From assembly GCA_944333375.1 (NCBI GenBank), contig CALVKX010000041.1, forward strand, positions 1 through 12,002: a stretch of 12,002 nucleotides of DNA. The letters are read 5' to 3'. Below are positions 6,136-12,002 of this stretch, in pieces. A program made the translations under genes and the position numbers. The DNA is from an uncultured Eubacteriales bacterium (GTDB lineage: Bacteria > Bacillota_A > Clostridia > Christensenellales > Aristaeellaceae). A model generated the notes under the pieces. That model was not told the origin of the DNA, searched no databases, and saw only the letters and a list, made by a program, of their open reading frames with translations. Within the stretch, counting starts at the first letter, position 1. Each line of letters begins with the position of its first letter.

Positions 6136-6380
6136 ACCTTTGTGTTACACAAAGGTCCAGACTGTCAAAAAACCCTTCAGGGAGGTTCGGAGGGCCACAG
6201 CCCTCCGAGCTGTATTCCGAATCCAGCGACATGTGCGGTGGATTCGGAAGCCTTGCGCAGCAAGGTTTCCTTGCACGTTTCCCCGGCCGCGCCGCAGGCG
6301 CAGGGGAAACGTGTCCTGGCGGAAAAGATCGCCGCAGGCGAGCTTTTTCGACACGCTGAACCTTTGTGTTACACAAAGGT
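6136..6380. mobile_element. MITE-like structured element with terminal inverted repeats
   Basis: About 245 bp with 37-nt terminal inverted repeats: 6136-6172 matches the reverse complement of 6344-6380 at 32 of 37 positions. Each end is itself a 21-nt palindrome, arms ACCTTTGTG and CACAAAGGT around TTA, at 6136-6156 and 6360-6380. Between the ends is a chain of perfect or near-perfect hairpins: 6185-6210, 6215-6249 (11-bp stem), 6251-6265, 6275-6312 (10-bp stem with an inner GCGCC/GGCGC stem) and 6329-6341. Poly-A 6167-6172 and poly-T 6344-6348 face outward, so each end resembles an outward terminator. It encodes no protein. Alternatives are a non-mobile structured regulatory RNA, or a 203-bp insert flanked by 21-bp direct copies of a palindromic target. 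Confidence 0.6.
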
Positions 6381-6398
6381 CAATGGGGAATTTGCGCA

Positions 6399-7202
6399 AT
6401 GAAGGAATTTTTTTCGGTCGGAGAAGCCGCAAAGGCGGTCCGTATGACAGCGGAAACCTTGCGCTATTATGATCGGATAGGTCTGGTAAAGCCGAGCAGA
6501 AAAGATTCGTGGACAAACTACCGCTATTATACCCAGCAGGATCTTGTTCGTCTAAATACCGTACGTGCCTTGCAGCTTATGGATCTGCCCTTACAGGAGA
6601 TTAAAAACGTTCTGTCGTATGACGATCTTGAAAAAATTGTGGATTTATTGGAGCGCGCGGAGAAAAAAGCGGATGAAAAAATAGCCGCGCTGCAATACAG
6701 CAAAGCCAAAATCCAGTTGGCAAAATCGGACTATGAAAGAAAACGGAAAGGACAAAAAAGCCCAGGCGGTGTGTTTTTAAAAGACATTCCAGAGCGCGTT
6801 ATTCTGCTCTCCGACTGCTTGGAAGTCCCCGCGATCGATAATCTTTGGAATTATCTCAGCCATTTTTATGAGATTGTCCCCTCTGCGTTAAAGCAGCAGT
6901 TTGCCTTTGAGGACTTAGCCGGCATTTATACCGAAAAGGGATTGTCAAGGCTTTTTGCCCTCTGCATCCGCTACACGGATATAAGCGGGCTAAAGAGATT
7001 GCCGGGGGGAACCTACCTCTGCGCAAACTGTACCGAAAAAAACCGAGAAGGCATATTGGAGGAACTGCTTTCCAGGGCCAGAGCAGAGTACAAAGCAACG
7101 CCGCCGTTTGCGGTGCAACTTGTCGTTGTTTCAGGGATTCTGCAATGGAACTACGAGGTTCAGGTACTTTTGAAAGAGGATCCCGGTGAATCGCCCACAT
7201 GA
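6399..7202 (+). CDS. MerR-family regulator with BmrR-like effector domain
   Basis: A 267-residue transcription regulator. Residues 3-72 are a MerR winged helix-turn-helix (FSVGEAAKAV, TLRYYDRIGLV, YRYYTQQDLVRL), residues ~75-118 the dimerising coiled coil, and residues ~124-267 a GyrI/BmrR-like small-molecule binding domain (IPERVILLSD, PGGTYLCANC, then VQLVVVSGILQWNYEVQVLL). The length fits BmrR-type multidrug or stress regulators. The start at 6399 is where MerR homology begins; the eleven upstream codons run into the repeat palindrome. The ribosome site (GGGGA, about ten bases away) is mediocre. The repeat element ends 18 bp upstream, so its sequence must supply or carry the promoter. Codon use is AT-rich, as in the divergent lipoprotein gene, suggesting shared acquisition. 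The target and ligand are unknown; no efflux pump is nearby. Confidence 0.88.
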   Translation: MKEFFSVGEAAKAVRMTAETLRYYDRIGLVKPSRKDSWTNYRYYTQQDLVRLNTVRALQLMDLPLQEIKNVLSYDDLEKIVDLLERAEKKADEKIAALQYSKAKIQLAKSDYERKRKGQKSPGGVFLKDIPERVILLSDCLEVPAIDNLWNYLSHFYEIVPSALKQQFAFEDLAGIYTEKGLSRLFALCIRYTDISGLKRLPGGTYLCANCTEKNREGILEELLSRARAEYKATPPFAVQLVVVSGILQWNYEVQVLLKEDPGESPT

Positions 7203-7216
7203 TGGTACAATCCTCC

Positions 7217-7259
7217 CAAAACAAAAAAGCTGCGGCGCAGCGTAATTTCGCCGCGCCGC
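7217..7259 (-). terminator. Intrinsic terminator of the dCMP deaminase gene
   Basis: The stem 7232-7242 with 7249-7259 has ten of eleven pairs and a six-base loop. On the minus strand it is followed by AGCTTTTTTGTTTT. It starts five bases after the deaminase stop codon. On the plus strand only CTTCTT follows, so it probably also halts the MerR transcript, less efficiently. Confidence 0.85.
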
Positions 7260-7263
7260 CTTC

Positions 7264-7722
7264 TTAATCCAGCGGTTCGTTGAACTGCTCGAGCTTCACG
7301 CCCGCCTCGTCAAAAATCTCAAGGGAGAACTTGTCCGGATAGCCCTGCTGGTAAACCACGCGCCGGATGCCGACGTTGACGATCATCTTGGCGCATACCG
7401 AGCAGGGCTGATGGGTGCAGTAGAGCGTTCCGCCCTCGATGGAGATGCCCAGCTTGGCCGCCTGCAGGATGGCGTTTTGCTCCGCGTGGATGGCGTAGCA
7501 GACCTCCGCGCGCGTGCCGGACTCGATGTTGAGCTTGCGGCGCATGCACTCGCCGCGCTCCTTGCAGGTCTTAAGACCGGCAGGCGCGCCGTTGTAGCCC
7601 GTGGTCATGATGCGCTTGTCCTTGACGATCACCGCGCCGATGCTGCGGCCCTCGACGTTGCAGCTTGTCCATTCAGAGATCAGATACGCCATCTTCATGA
7701 AACGGATATCCCATTTGTCCAT
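7264..7722 (-). CDS. dCMP deaminase family protein
   Basis: A 152-residue zinc-dependent deaminase that would convert dCMP to dUMP, feeding dTMP synthesis in the cytoplasm. The catalytic signature is complete: H79-A-E81 and P106-C107-xx-C110, which bind zinc and the proton-shuttling glutamate. Further family marks are GAVIVKD, TGYNGAP (41-47), and a cysteine-containing insert C53...C59...C75 before the HAE motif, as in deoxycytidylate deaminases such as B. subtilis ComEB. I use the ATG at 7722, preceded by GGGGG seven to eight bases upstream; thirteen more open codons upstream would start ahead of the predicted transcription start. It is a single-gene unit with its own promoter and terminator, and returns to the GC-rich composition of the host. 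Confidence 0.93.
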   Translation of the reverse strand: MDKWDIRFMKMAYLISEWTSCNVEGRSIGAVIVKDKRIMTTGYNGAPAGLKTCKERGECMRRKLNIESGTRAEVCYAIHAEQNAILQAAKLGISIEGGTLYCTHQPCSVCAKMIVNVGIRRVVYQQGYPDKFSLEIFDEAGVKLEQFNEPLD

Positions 7723-7749
7723 TGCTTCGCCCCCTTTGTACCTGTAGGC

Positions 7750-7778
7750 ATTATACCCCACCCGGCCCGATTTGGCAA
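7750..7778 (-). promoter_or_regulatory. Sigma-A promoter of the dCMP deaminase gene
   Basis: Minus-strand TTGCCA (7778-7773; five of six), a 17-bp spacer and a perfect TATAAT (7755-7750). The start point would be near 7743, giving a ~20-nt leader before the ATG at 7722. Confidence 0.85.
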
Positions 7779-7802
7779 CGAAAAGGTCATGGACGTCCCC
7801 GC

Positions 7803-7829
7803 CACCTCATAGGCTCCCCTGTGGAGGTG
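7803..7829 (+). promoter_or_regulatory. Hairpin masking the flippase ribosome binding site
   Basis: CACCTC (7803-7808) pairs with GAGGTG (7824-7829), and the stem continues as 7809-7813 with 7818-7822 (one G-T pair, a one-base bulge at 7823), closing a CTCC loop at 7814-7817. The ribosome site GGAGGTG (7823-7829), six bases before the ATG at 7836, is thus almost wholly base-paired. This would lower or condition translation of the flippase; no ligand-binding aptamer is recognised upstream. Confidence 0.6.
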
Positions 7830-7835
7830 CGGTAG

Positions 7836-9125
7836 ATGAAGGCAGCGGGTGCAAAAAAACAGACGCTCTTTCTTACCGGGGTCAATGCGCTGGTGCGTGC
7901 CATGGGCCTGCTGCTGCGCGTGCTCCTCTCGCGCTTCATGGGCGCGGAAATCATGGGCATTGCCGAGCTGGCCCAGGGCGTGCACATGCTGGCCATCACT
8001 CCGCTGACCTCTGGACTGCCCATGGCCATCAGCCGCATGACGGCGCGCGCGCCTGCCGGAGACAGGCGAAAGCCGCTTCTGGCGGGCATTTCCATGGTCC
8101 GCACAGCCTCGGTTGTCCTGATCCCGGCGCTTTTGCTCCTCTCCCCGGTCATCGCCCGCTGGATGGGCGATGTGCGCGTGCTGCCCTCGCTGTGGTTCAG
8201 CGCCCCCTGTATTCTGATTCTTGGGTATTCGGCGGCCTTCAACGGGTATTGCTACGGCATGGAGCGAAGCCTGGAGCCGGCGCTGAGCGAGCTGATCGAG
8301 CAGGCTGCGCGGCTGCTTCTCTCCCTGGCGCTGCTGACCGCGCTAAGCCGCCTCACCGCCGCATGGCTGGCGGCCGTTCCCGTGCTGGCCACGATGCTGG
8401 CCGAGCTGATCGGACTGGCCTTTGTGCTCCTTCGCCTTCGGATTCCCCTGACCGGGTCGGCTGAGGCCGCATCCTGGCGCGAGCCCGTTCTCCGCCTCGC
8501 CGCGCCCGCGACGTTTTCACGGGTGGTCCAGACGCTGCTTCGGTCCCTGACCGCCATTCTTATCCCCCTTCGGCTTCAGGCCAGCGGGCTTCCGGCCGCG
8601 GAGGCCACATCCCGACTGGGGATGCTCAACGGGATGGTCATGCCTATCCTGATGCTGCCGTGCGTCTTTACCAGCGCGCTTTCCATGGCGGCGCTGCCGC
8701 GAATCGCCAGGGCGGAGGACGACCCCGGGGAGCTGCGGAGACTTCTGGCGACCTGCCTTGCCTCCTGCCTGCCGGTCGCCCTGGTCTGCACGGCGGCGGT
8801 TTATGCGTCCGCGCCGTTTCTTGCCTTCGCGGTCTACCGCATGGCCGAACTGACACCCCTGTTTCAAACGGCCGCCCCGCTGACGGCGCTGTTTGCCCTC
8901 AGTCACCTCATCGGTTCGGTCACCACCGCGCTGGGACAGCAAAAGCGCTCCATGTACGGAGCGCTTGTCGTCTCCGGCACGACGCTTGCGCTGACGTATC
9001 TGCTGACGGCCGTGCCCGGCCTCAGGCTGTACGGCGTAATCGCGTCGCAGGCCGCGGGACAGATTCTGATGATTCTCTGGAATGTCGGCATCCTGGCGCT
9101 GTGGCGTCGTGAACGTCACCGCTGA
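7836..9125 (+). CDS. MOP-superfamily polysaccharide/lipid-linked flippase (SpoVB-like)
   Basis: A 429-residue integral membrane protein made almost entirely of hydrophobic helices, probably about twelve. The N-terminus (KKQTLFLTGVNALVRAMGLLLRVLLSRFMGAEIMGI) and the ITPLTSGLPMAISRM motif are typical of the SpoVB/MurJ/polysaccharide-exporter branch of the MOP superfamily, which flips lipid-linked sugars or oligosaccharides across the plasma membrane. It is shorter than the usual ~500-residue, 14-helix SpoVB, so one or two helices may be missing. The ATG at 7836 has GGAGGTG six bases upstream, sequestered in a hairpin. It stands alone on this strand, with no glycosyltransferase nearby. Its 3' end overlaps the convergent methyltransferase gene by 10 bp. 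A specific sporulation role is possible but unproven. Confidence 0.88.
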   Translation: MKAAGAKKQTLFLTGVNALVRAMGLLLRVLLSRFMGAEIMGIAELAQGVHMLAITPLTSGLPMAISRMTARAPAGDRRKPLLAGISMVRTASVVLIPALLLLSPVIARWMGDVRVLPSLWFSAPCILILGYSAAFNGYCYGMERSLEPALSELIEQAARLLLSLALLTALSRLTAAWLAAVPVLATMLAELIGLAFVLLRLRIPLTGSAEAASWREPVLRLAAPATFSRVVQTLLRSLTAILIPLRLQASGLPAAEATSRLGMLNGMVMPILMLPCVFTSALSMAALPRIARAEDDPGELRRLLATCLASCLPVALVCTAAVYASAPFLAFAVYRMAELTPLFQTAAPLTALFALSHLIGSVTTALGQQKRSMYGALVVSGTTLALTYLLTAVPGLRLYGVIASQAAGQILMILWNVGILALWRRERHR

Positions 9126-9859
9126 TGATAGATGCGCCTGAGCTCCTCCGTCTCGCTGCCGTCAGGATGATAGACAATGAGCGGCGGCATCCACAACAGG
9201 GCGGGCTTGGCGTTTTTCATGGCCTCGACCAGCACCAGGTATGGCGCGCGATCGACGCGCGCGCAGACCATGCGGATGCGCTTGGGCTCAAGGCGGCACC
9301 GGCGCATGGCGTCAAGCAGCTCCAGCATGCGCTGTGCCGGAAAGACCATGCTCAGCCGGCCGTGCGTTCGCAAAACCGCCGCGCAGGCTGCGGTGATGTC
9401 CTGGATGGTGCAGTTCGTCTCGTGCCGGGCCAGCAGCAGGGAGGAAGCCTCGTTGGTCATCGTCCCGCCGCGCTTGCCGTAGGGCGGGTTGCATACGGCC
9501 GCATCCATGCGCTCGCGCCCGATGAGGGCGTATGCCTGGCGCATGTCCGCGGCATGTACGCGGATGCGGGCCTCAAGGCCGTTGAGCGCCACGGAGCGCC
9601 GCGCCATATCAGCCATGTCGGGCTGAAGCTCAAAGGCCTCAAAATGCGCGTCGGGCTGCTTCTGGCTGAGCAAAAGCGGAAGAATCCCGCTTCCCGTCCC
9701 CATATCCGCCACGCGCTCTCGCGGCCTGAGACGGGTGAAATCCGCCAGCAGCACCGCGTCCATCCCGAAGCGGAAGGCATCGGGGCGCTGGATGATGCGA
9801 AGGCCGTTTCGCTGCAGATCATCCACGCGTTCGCCGGGCCTAAGCAGGTCGCCGGTCAT
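9116..9859 (-). CDS. trmN6: tRNA1(Val) (adenine37-N6)-methyltransferase
   Basis: A 247-residue class I SAM-dependent methyltransferase. Motif I is VADMGTGSGIL (50-60), an acidic motif II residue is E77 (FEAFELQPD), and the substrate-amine motif is NPPY (124-127), as in N6-adenine methyltransferases. The N-terminus (GERVDDLQRNGLRIIQRPDAFRFGMDAVLLADF) and length match the YfiC/TrmN6 and B. subtilis YabB family, which methylates A37 of tRNA1(Val). The ATG overlaps the stop of the upstream SH3 gene as ATGA, with GAGGTG as ribosome site inside that gene, so it is translationally coupled. Its end overlaps the convergent flippase gene by 10 bp. The gene family is clear; the exact tRNA target is transferred from relatives. 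Confidence 0.9.
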   Translation of the reverse strand: MTGDLLRPGERVDDLQRNGLRIIQRPDAFRFGMDAVLLADFTRLRPRERVADMGTGSGILPLLLSQKQPDAHFEAFELQPDMADMARRSVALNGLEARIRVHAADMRQAYALIGRERMDAAVCNPPYGKRGGTMTNEASSLLLARHETNCTIQDITAACAAVLRTHGRLSMVFPAQRMLELLDAMRRCRLEPKRIRMVCARVDRAPYLVLVEAMKNAKPALLWMPPLIVYHPDGSETEELRRIYHQR

Positions 9860-12002
9860 GGCGTCACCTCAAGGGAGTCGGTCCGGCAATAGCCCTGCAC
9901 CGTTCCATACTGCACCAGGCACCAGCTCCGGCCGATCAGGATGATCTCCACCTGCTGCCCCGCGGGAACCAGCTCCAGCGGCTCGCCGGTCTGAGCGCAC
10001 ATGCTCCACAGCTTCAGCGCATCCTCCCCCTGAGGCGCGGCCAGGGCAAAGGTGGCCGAGGACGGGGCCTCCAGCGTGACATCCAGGATGACGCCGCCGT
10101 TTTCCACAAGTCCGTCATCGCCGGCGGAACCGGACGACTGGCTTCCTCCGCCGGAGGAGCTCTGGCTTTCATCCGTCTCGCCGGATGGCTGAGTCGTGCT
10201 CAGATACCGGGTCATCACATAGCCGTACTGGCCGTTATAGGACACATATGACCAGTCGTTCCCCTCCACCAGCAGCTTGACGGACGCCCGACGGGGAATG
10301 GTGGTGAGAACCTGGCTGCCGGAATCGGGGGACTGGCGCAGGTTGAGGCTGCCGGAGTCCGTGTCAACCCAGGCGGTCACGGCGGTGCTCTCGTCCGGCT
10401 GCTCCGGCGGCGGGGTTTCCTCCGGCTCCGAAGGCGCCTGCGTCTCGCCGGGAGCGTCCGTTTCATCCGGGTTCTCCTGAGGCTCCTGGGGAAGCGTGGG
10501 CTGGGTATCAAAGCGGAGATAGTGCGTCATCACATAGCCGGTGACGCCCGCGTAGGAGGCCTGACACCAGGGATCGCCGTAGCTGAGCACCGTGAGGGAA
10601 GCTCCCCTCGGAATGGTCCGCAGCACGCGATAATCGGCGCCGGGCTGCTCGCGCAGGTTGAGGGAGCCGGACTCGGTCTGCACATAGGCGACGAGCGCCG
10701 AATCCCCGTTCGTCCCTGCCTCCTCCTGGCCGGGGGTGGGCGCAGGCTGAACCTGGCTTTCGTCAAACGTCAGATAGGTTGTCATGACATAGCCGATCGT
10801 GTCGTTATACACCACGCAGCACCAGCTCTCGCCGCGCTGCTGGACGCTCACGGTGGCATACTGCGGGATGCGCGCAATCACCCCGGCATTGAGCGTGGGC
10901 TCGGTGCGCATGTTCAGCGAGCCGGAAGCCGTCGTCACGACGGCGGTATCGCCCTGGGAGATCTCCGGCAGGCCCTCATGGAACGTCAGATAGGCGTTCA
11001 TCACATAGCCGGACTGGCCGGCATAGCTGGTACGGCTCCAGGCGGAGAGGCGCTCGTCAATGCGGATGGTCGTTCCCTTGGGGATCCGTGCCAGCACGGG
11101 GCTTCCGGGAAGCGCGTCCCTGCGCAGGTTCAGCGAGCCCGACACCGTGCTGACCACGGCGTAGAGCGCGTCGTCCCCTCCGGGCTCGGGCGTGACGATG
11201 GGTTCGCTGGGATCGTTGGCCTCCCCGTCATCCGGCTTTTCCCCGTCCACATCCTGCGAGCCGTCCGGCTCCGGCATCGCTTCATCCTGGAAGGTCAGAA
11301 ACACGGTCATCACATAGCCGGTCGTGCCGTTATAGGTGACATGGCACCACTCCGCGCCGCGCTCATGGACCGTGATGGTCGCGTACTGCGGGATGCGCAG
11401 GAGAATCGCGCTGCCGGAGCGCGCCTGCTCGCGCAGATTGAGCGAGCCGCTCTGCGTGGTCACCACAGCCGTGGTCCCGCCCTCAGGTATGGAGGGCGAT
11501 ACTCCCTCGCCATCGGTAAAGGTCAAAAAGCAGGTCATGGAATAGCCGCTGATACCGTTGTAGCGCACGCCGCACCAGGTCGTCCCGGCCTGCGTGACCT
11601 CCACGGTCGCGCCGCGCGGGATGGTGGTGAGGATTTGGCTTCCGGCGCTGGCCTGCGCACGCATGTTGAGTGAGCCGTACTCGGTCGTCACCACGGCGGT
11701 GCGCACGGTGGAATCCGGGAGCGTTTCCTCTCCGTCCTCCGTGTTATCGTCCTCGCCGGGCTCCTCCGGCAGGGGCGCCAGGCTGTCCCCCTCATAGGAG
11801 ATAAAGGCCGACATCACATAGCCGGTCATCCCCTGATAGCTCACCACACACCAGGAGCCGTCATCGGAGGAAACGGTCACCTGCGTGCCCGAGGGAATCT
11901 GTGCCAGCACCTGGGCGCTGGTGGAGGCGGAGGCGCGCAGGTTGACGCTGCCGGTGCCGTCCACCGTTTGTACGGTGGCCCCGGCGCTGCCGGAGGACAC
12001 CG
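9856..12002 (-). CDS. Multi-SH3b surface/secreted protein, N-terminus off the window
   Basis: At least 714 codons, open to the right edge; the leftmost possible start in the window is only a GTG at 12000 and the true start is beyond it. The visible part is seven bacterial SH3 domains of ~65 residues plus a divergent eighth. Numbering from codon 12000, they are at 8-71, 100-165, 176-240, 279-343, 351-415, 435-500, 540-604 and 644-714. Each follows a GSLNLR...IP.GA.V....WC.V.YNG..GYVMT.YL pattern. Linkers are rich in Pro, Glu, Asp and Ser. SH3b domains usually bind cell-wall peptides or glycans, so an extracellular envelope protein is expected; a signal peptide or enzyme domain may lie in the missing part. 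It is cotranscribed with the tRNA methyltransferase by an ATGA overlap. Confidence 0.9.
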   Translation of the reverse strand, partial: VSSGSAGATVQTVDGTGSVNLRASASTSAQVLAQIPSGTQVTVSSDDGSWCVVSYQGMTGYVMSAFISYEGDSLAPLPEEPGEDDNTEDGEETLPDSTVRTAVVTTEYGSLNMRAQASAGSQILTTIPRGATVEVTQAGTTWCGVRYNGISGYSMTCFLTFTDGEGVSPSIPEGGTTAVVTTQSGSLNLREQARSGSAILLRIPQYATITVHERGAEWCHVTYNGTTGYVMTVFLTFQDEAMPEPDGSQDVDGEKPDDGEANDPSEPIVTPEPGGDDALYAVVSTVSGSLNLRRDALPGSPVLARIPKGTTIRIDERLSAWSRTSYAGQSGYVMNAYLTFHEGLPEISQGDTAVVTTASGSLNMRTEPTLNAGVIARIPQYATVSVQQRGESWCCVVYNDTIGYVMTTYLTFDESQVQPAPTPGQEEAGTNGDSALVAYVQTESGSLNLREQPGADYRVLRTIPRGASLTVLSYGDPWCQASYAGVTGYVMTHYLRFDTQPTLPQEPQENPDETDAPGETQAPSEPEETPPPEQPDESTAVTAWVDTDSGSLNLRQSPDSGSQVLTTIPRRASVKLLVEGNDWSYVSYNGQYGYVMTRYLSTTQPSGETDESQSSSGGGSQSSGSAGDDGLVENGGVILDVTLEAPSSATFALAAPQGEDALKLWSMCAQTGEPLELVPAGQQVEIILIGRSWCLVQYGTVQGYCRTDSLEVTP
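10189..11979 (-). repeat. Tandem SH3b-encoding repeats
   Basis: Seven in-frame repeats of ~195 nt separated by linkers of very unequal length (about 7 to 39 codons). They share nucleotide-level blocks such as the GSLNLR and GYVMT encoding segments. They are coding domain repeats, not a CRISPR or satellite array. Confidence 0.85.

Noticed and set aside
6136..6380. Two 21-nt palindromes as a CRISPR pair or dedicated MerR operator
   Set aside because: Only two copies 224 bp apart with no spacers, and they are part of longer inverted ends. MerR sites normally sit between -35 and -10 boxes spaced 19-20 bp, which I could not find here; a secondary operator role is not excluded.
7722..7761. Extended start of the dCMP deaminase at 7761
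   Set aside because: It would lie upstream of the predicted transcription start and overlap the -10 box; the ATG at 7722 has a proper ribosome site.
10522..11673. 383-codon plus-strand frame opposite the SH3 repeats
   Set aside because: Mirrors the repeats of the real gene, is low in hydrophobic core residues and has no ribosome site or domain.
11998..12000. GTG at 12000 as the true start of the SH3 protein
   Set aside because: The frame is open to the edge, there is no visible ribosome site, and no signal peptide follows, so the gene almost certainly extends further right.

Overview
The window looks like a chromosomal piece of a GC-rich, strictly anaerobic member of the Bacillota (class Clostridia; a Christensenellales- or Oscillospirales-like gut lineage is my guess). 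This rests on the gene content: a sensory-type [FeFe] hydrogenase operon, paired DRTGG proteins, a DUF6062 protein, a SpoVB/MOP-type flippase and a multi-SH3b protein. It also rests on strong AGGAGG-type Shine-Dalgarno sites and canonical sigma-A promoters. There are no rRNA, tRNA, CRISPR or phage genes. Family assignments come from reading motifs; no database search was possible.

Layout. (1) 1-283, minus: a sigma-A promoter followed by a cobalamin (B12) riboswitch whose target gene lies beyond the left edge. (2) 273-4312, minus: a compact six-gene operon, in transcription order SPOR-domain membrane protein, DRTGG protein, SpoIIAB/RsbW-like ATPase, [FeFe] hydrogenase with non-catalytic-type active-site loops, second DRTGG protein, PHP phosphoesterase. 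Gaps are 1-26 bp. (3) 4441-5172, plus: a DUF6062 protein with a duplicated CxxC...CxxH motif, followed by a hairpin terminator. (4) 5281-7202: an AT-richer accessory patch with a DUF4097-like lipoprotein (minus) and a BmrR-like MerR regulator (plus). They are separated by a ~245-bp hairpin-rich element with 37-nt terminal inverted repeats. (5) 7264-7722, minus: a dCMP deaminase with its own promoter and terminator. (6) 7836-9125, plus: a MOP-superfamily flippase whose ribosome binding site can be locked in a hairpin. (7) 9116-12002, minus: a long secreted/surface protein of tandem SH3b repeats (N-terminus off the right edge), coupled by an ATGA overlap to a tRNA1(Val) A37 N6-methyltransferase gene.

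How the parts may work together. The hydrogenase operon is the most coherent system. It has a hydrogenase homologue that keeps the four H-cluster cysteines but lacks the usual proton-transfer cysteine and two pocket methionines, linked to an anti-sigma-type ATPase, two small paralogous DRTGG proteins and a phosphoesterase. This reads as a hydrogen/redox-sensing signalling module rather than a metabolic hydrogenase (inference). The MerR/lipoprotein pair looks acquired, and the structured element between them probably shapes their expression. The remaining genes are housekeeping or envelope functions.
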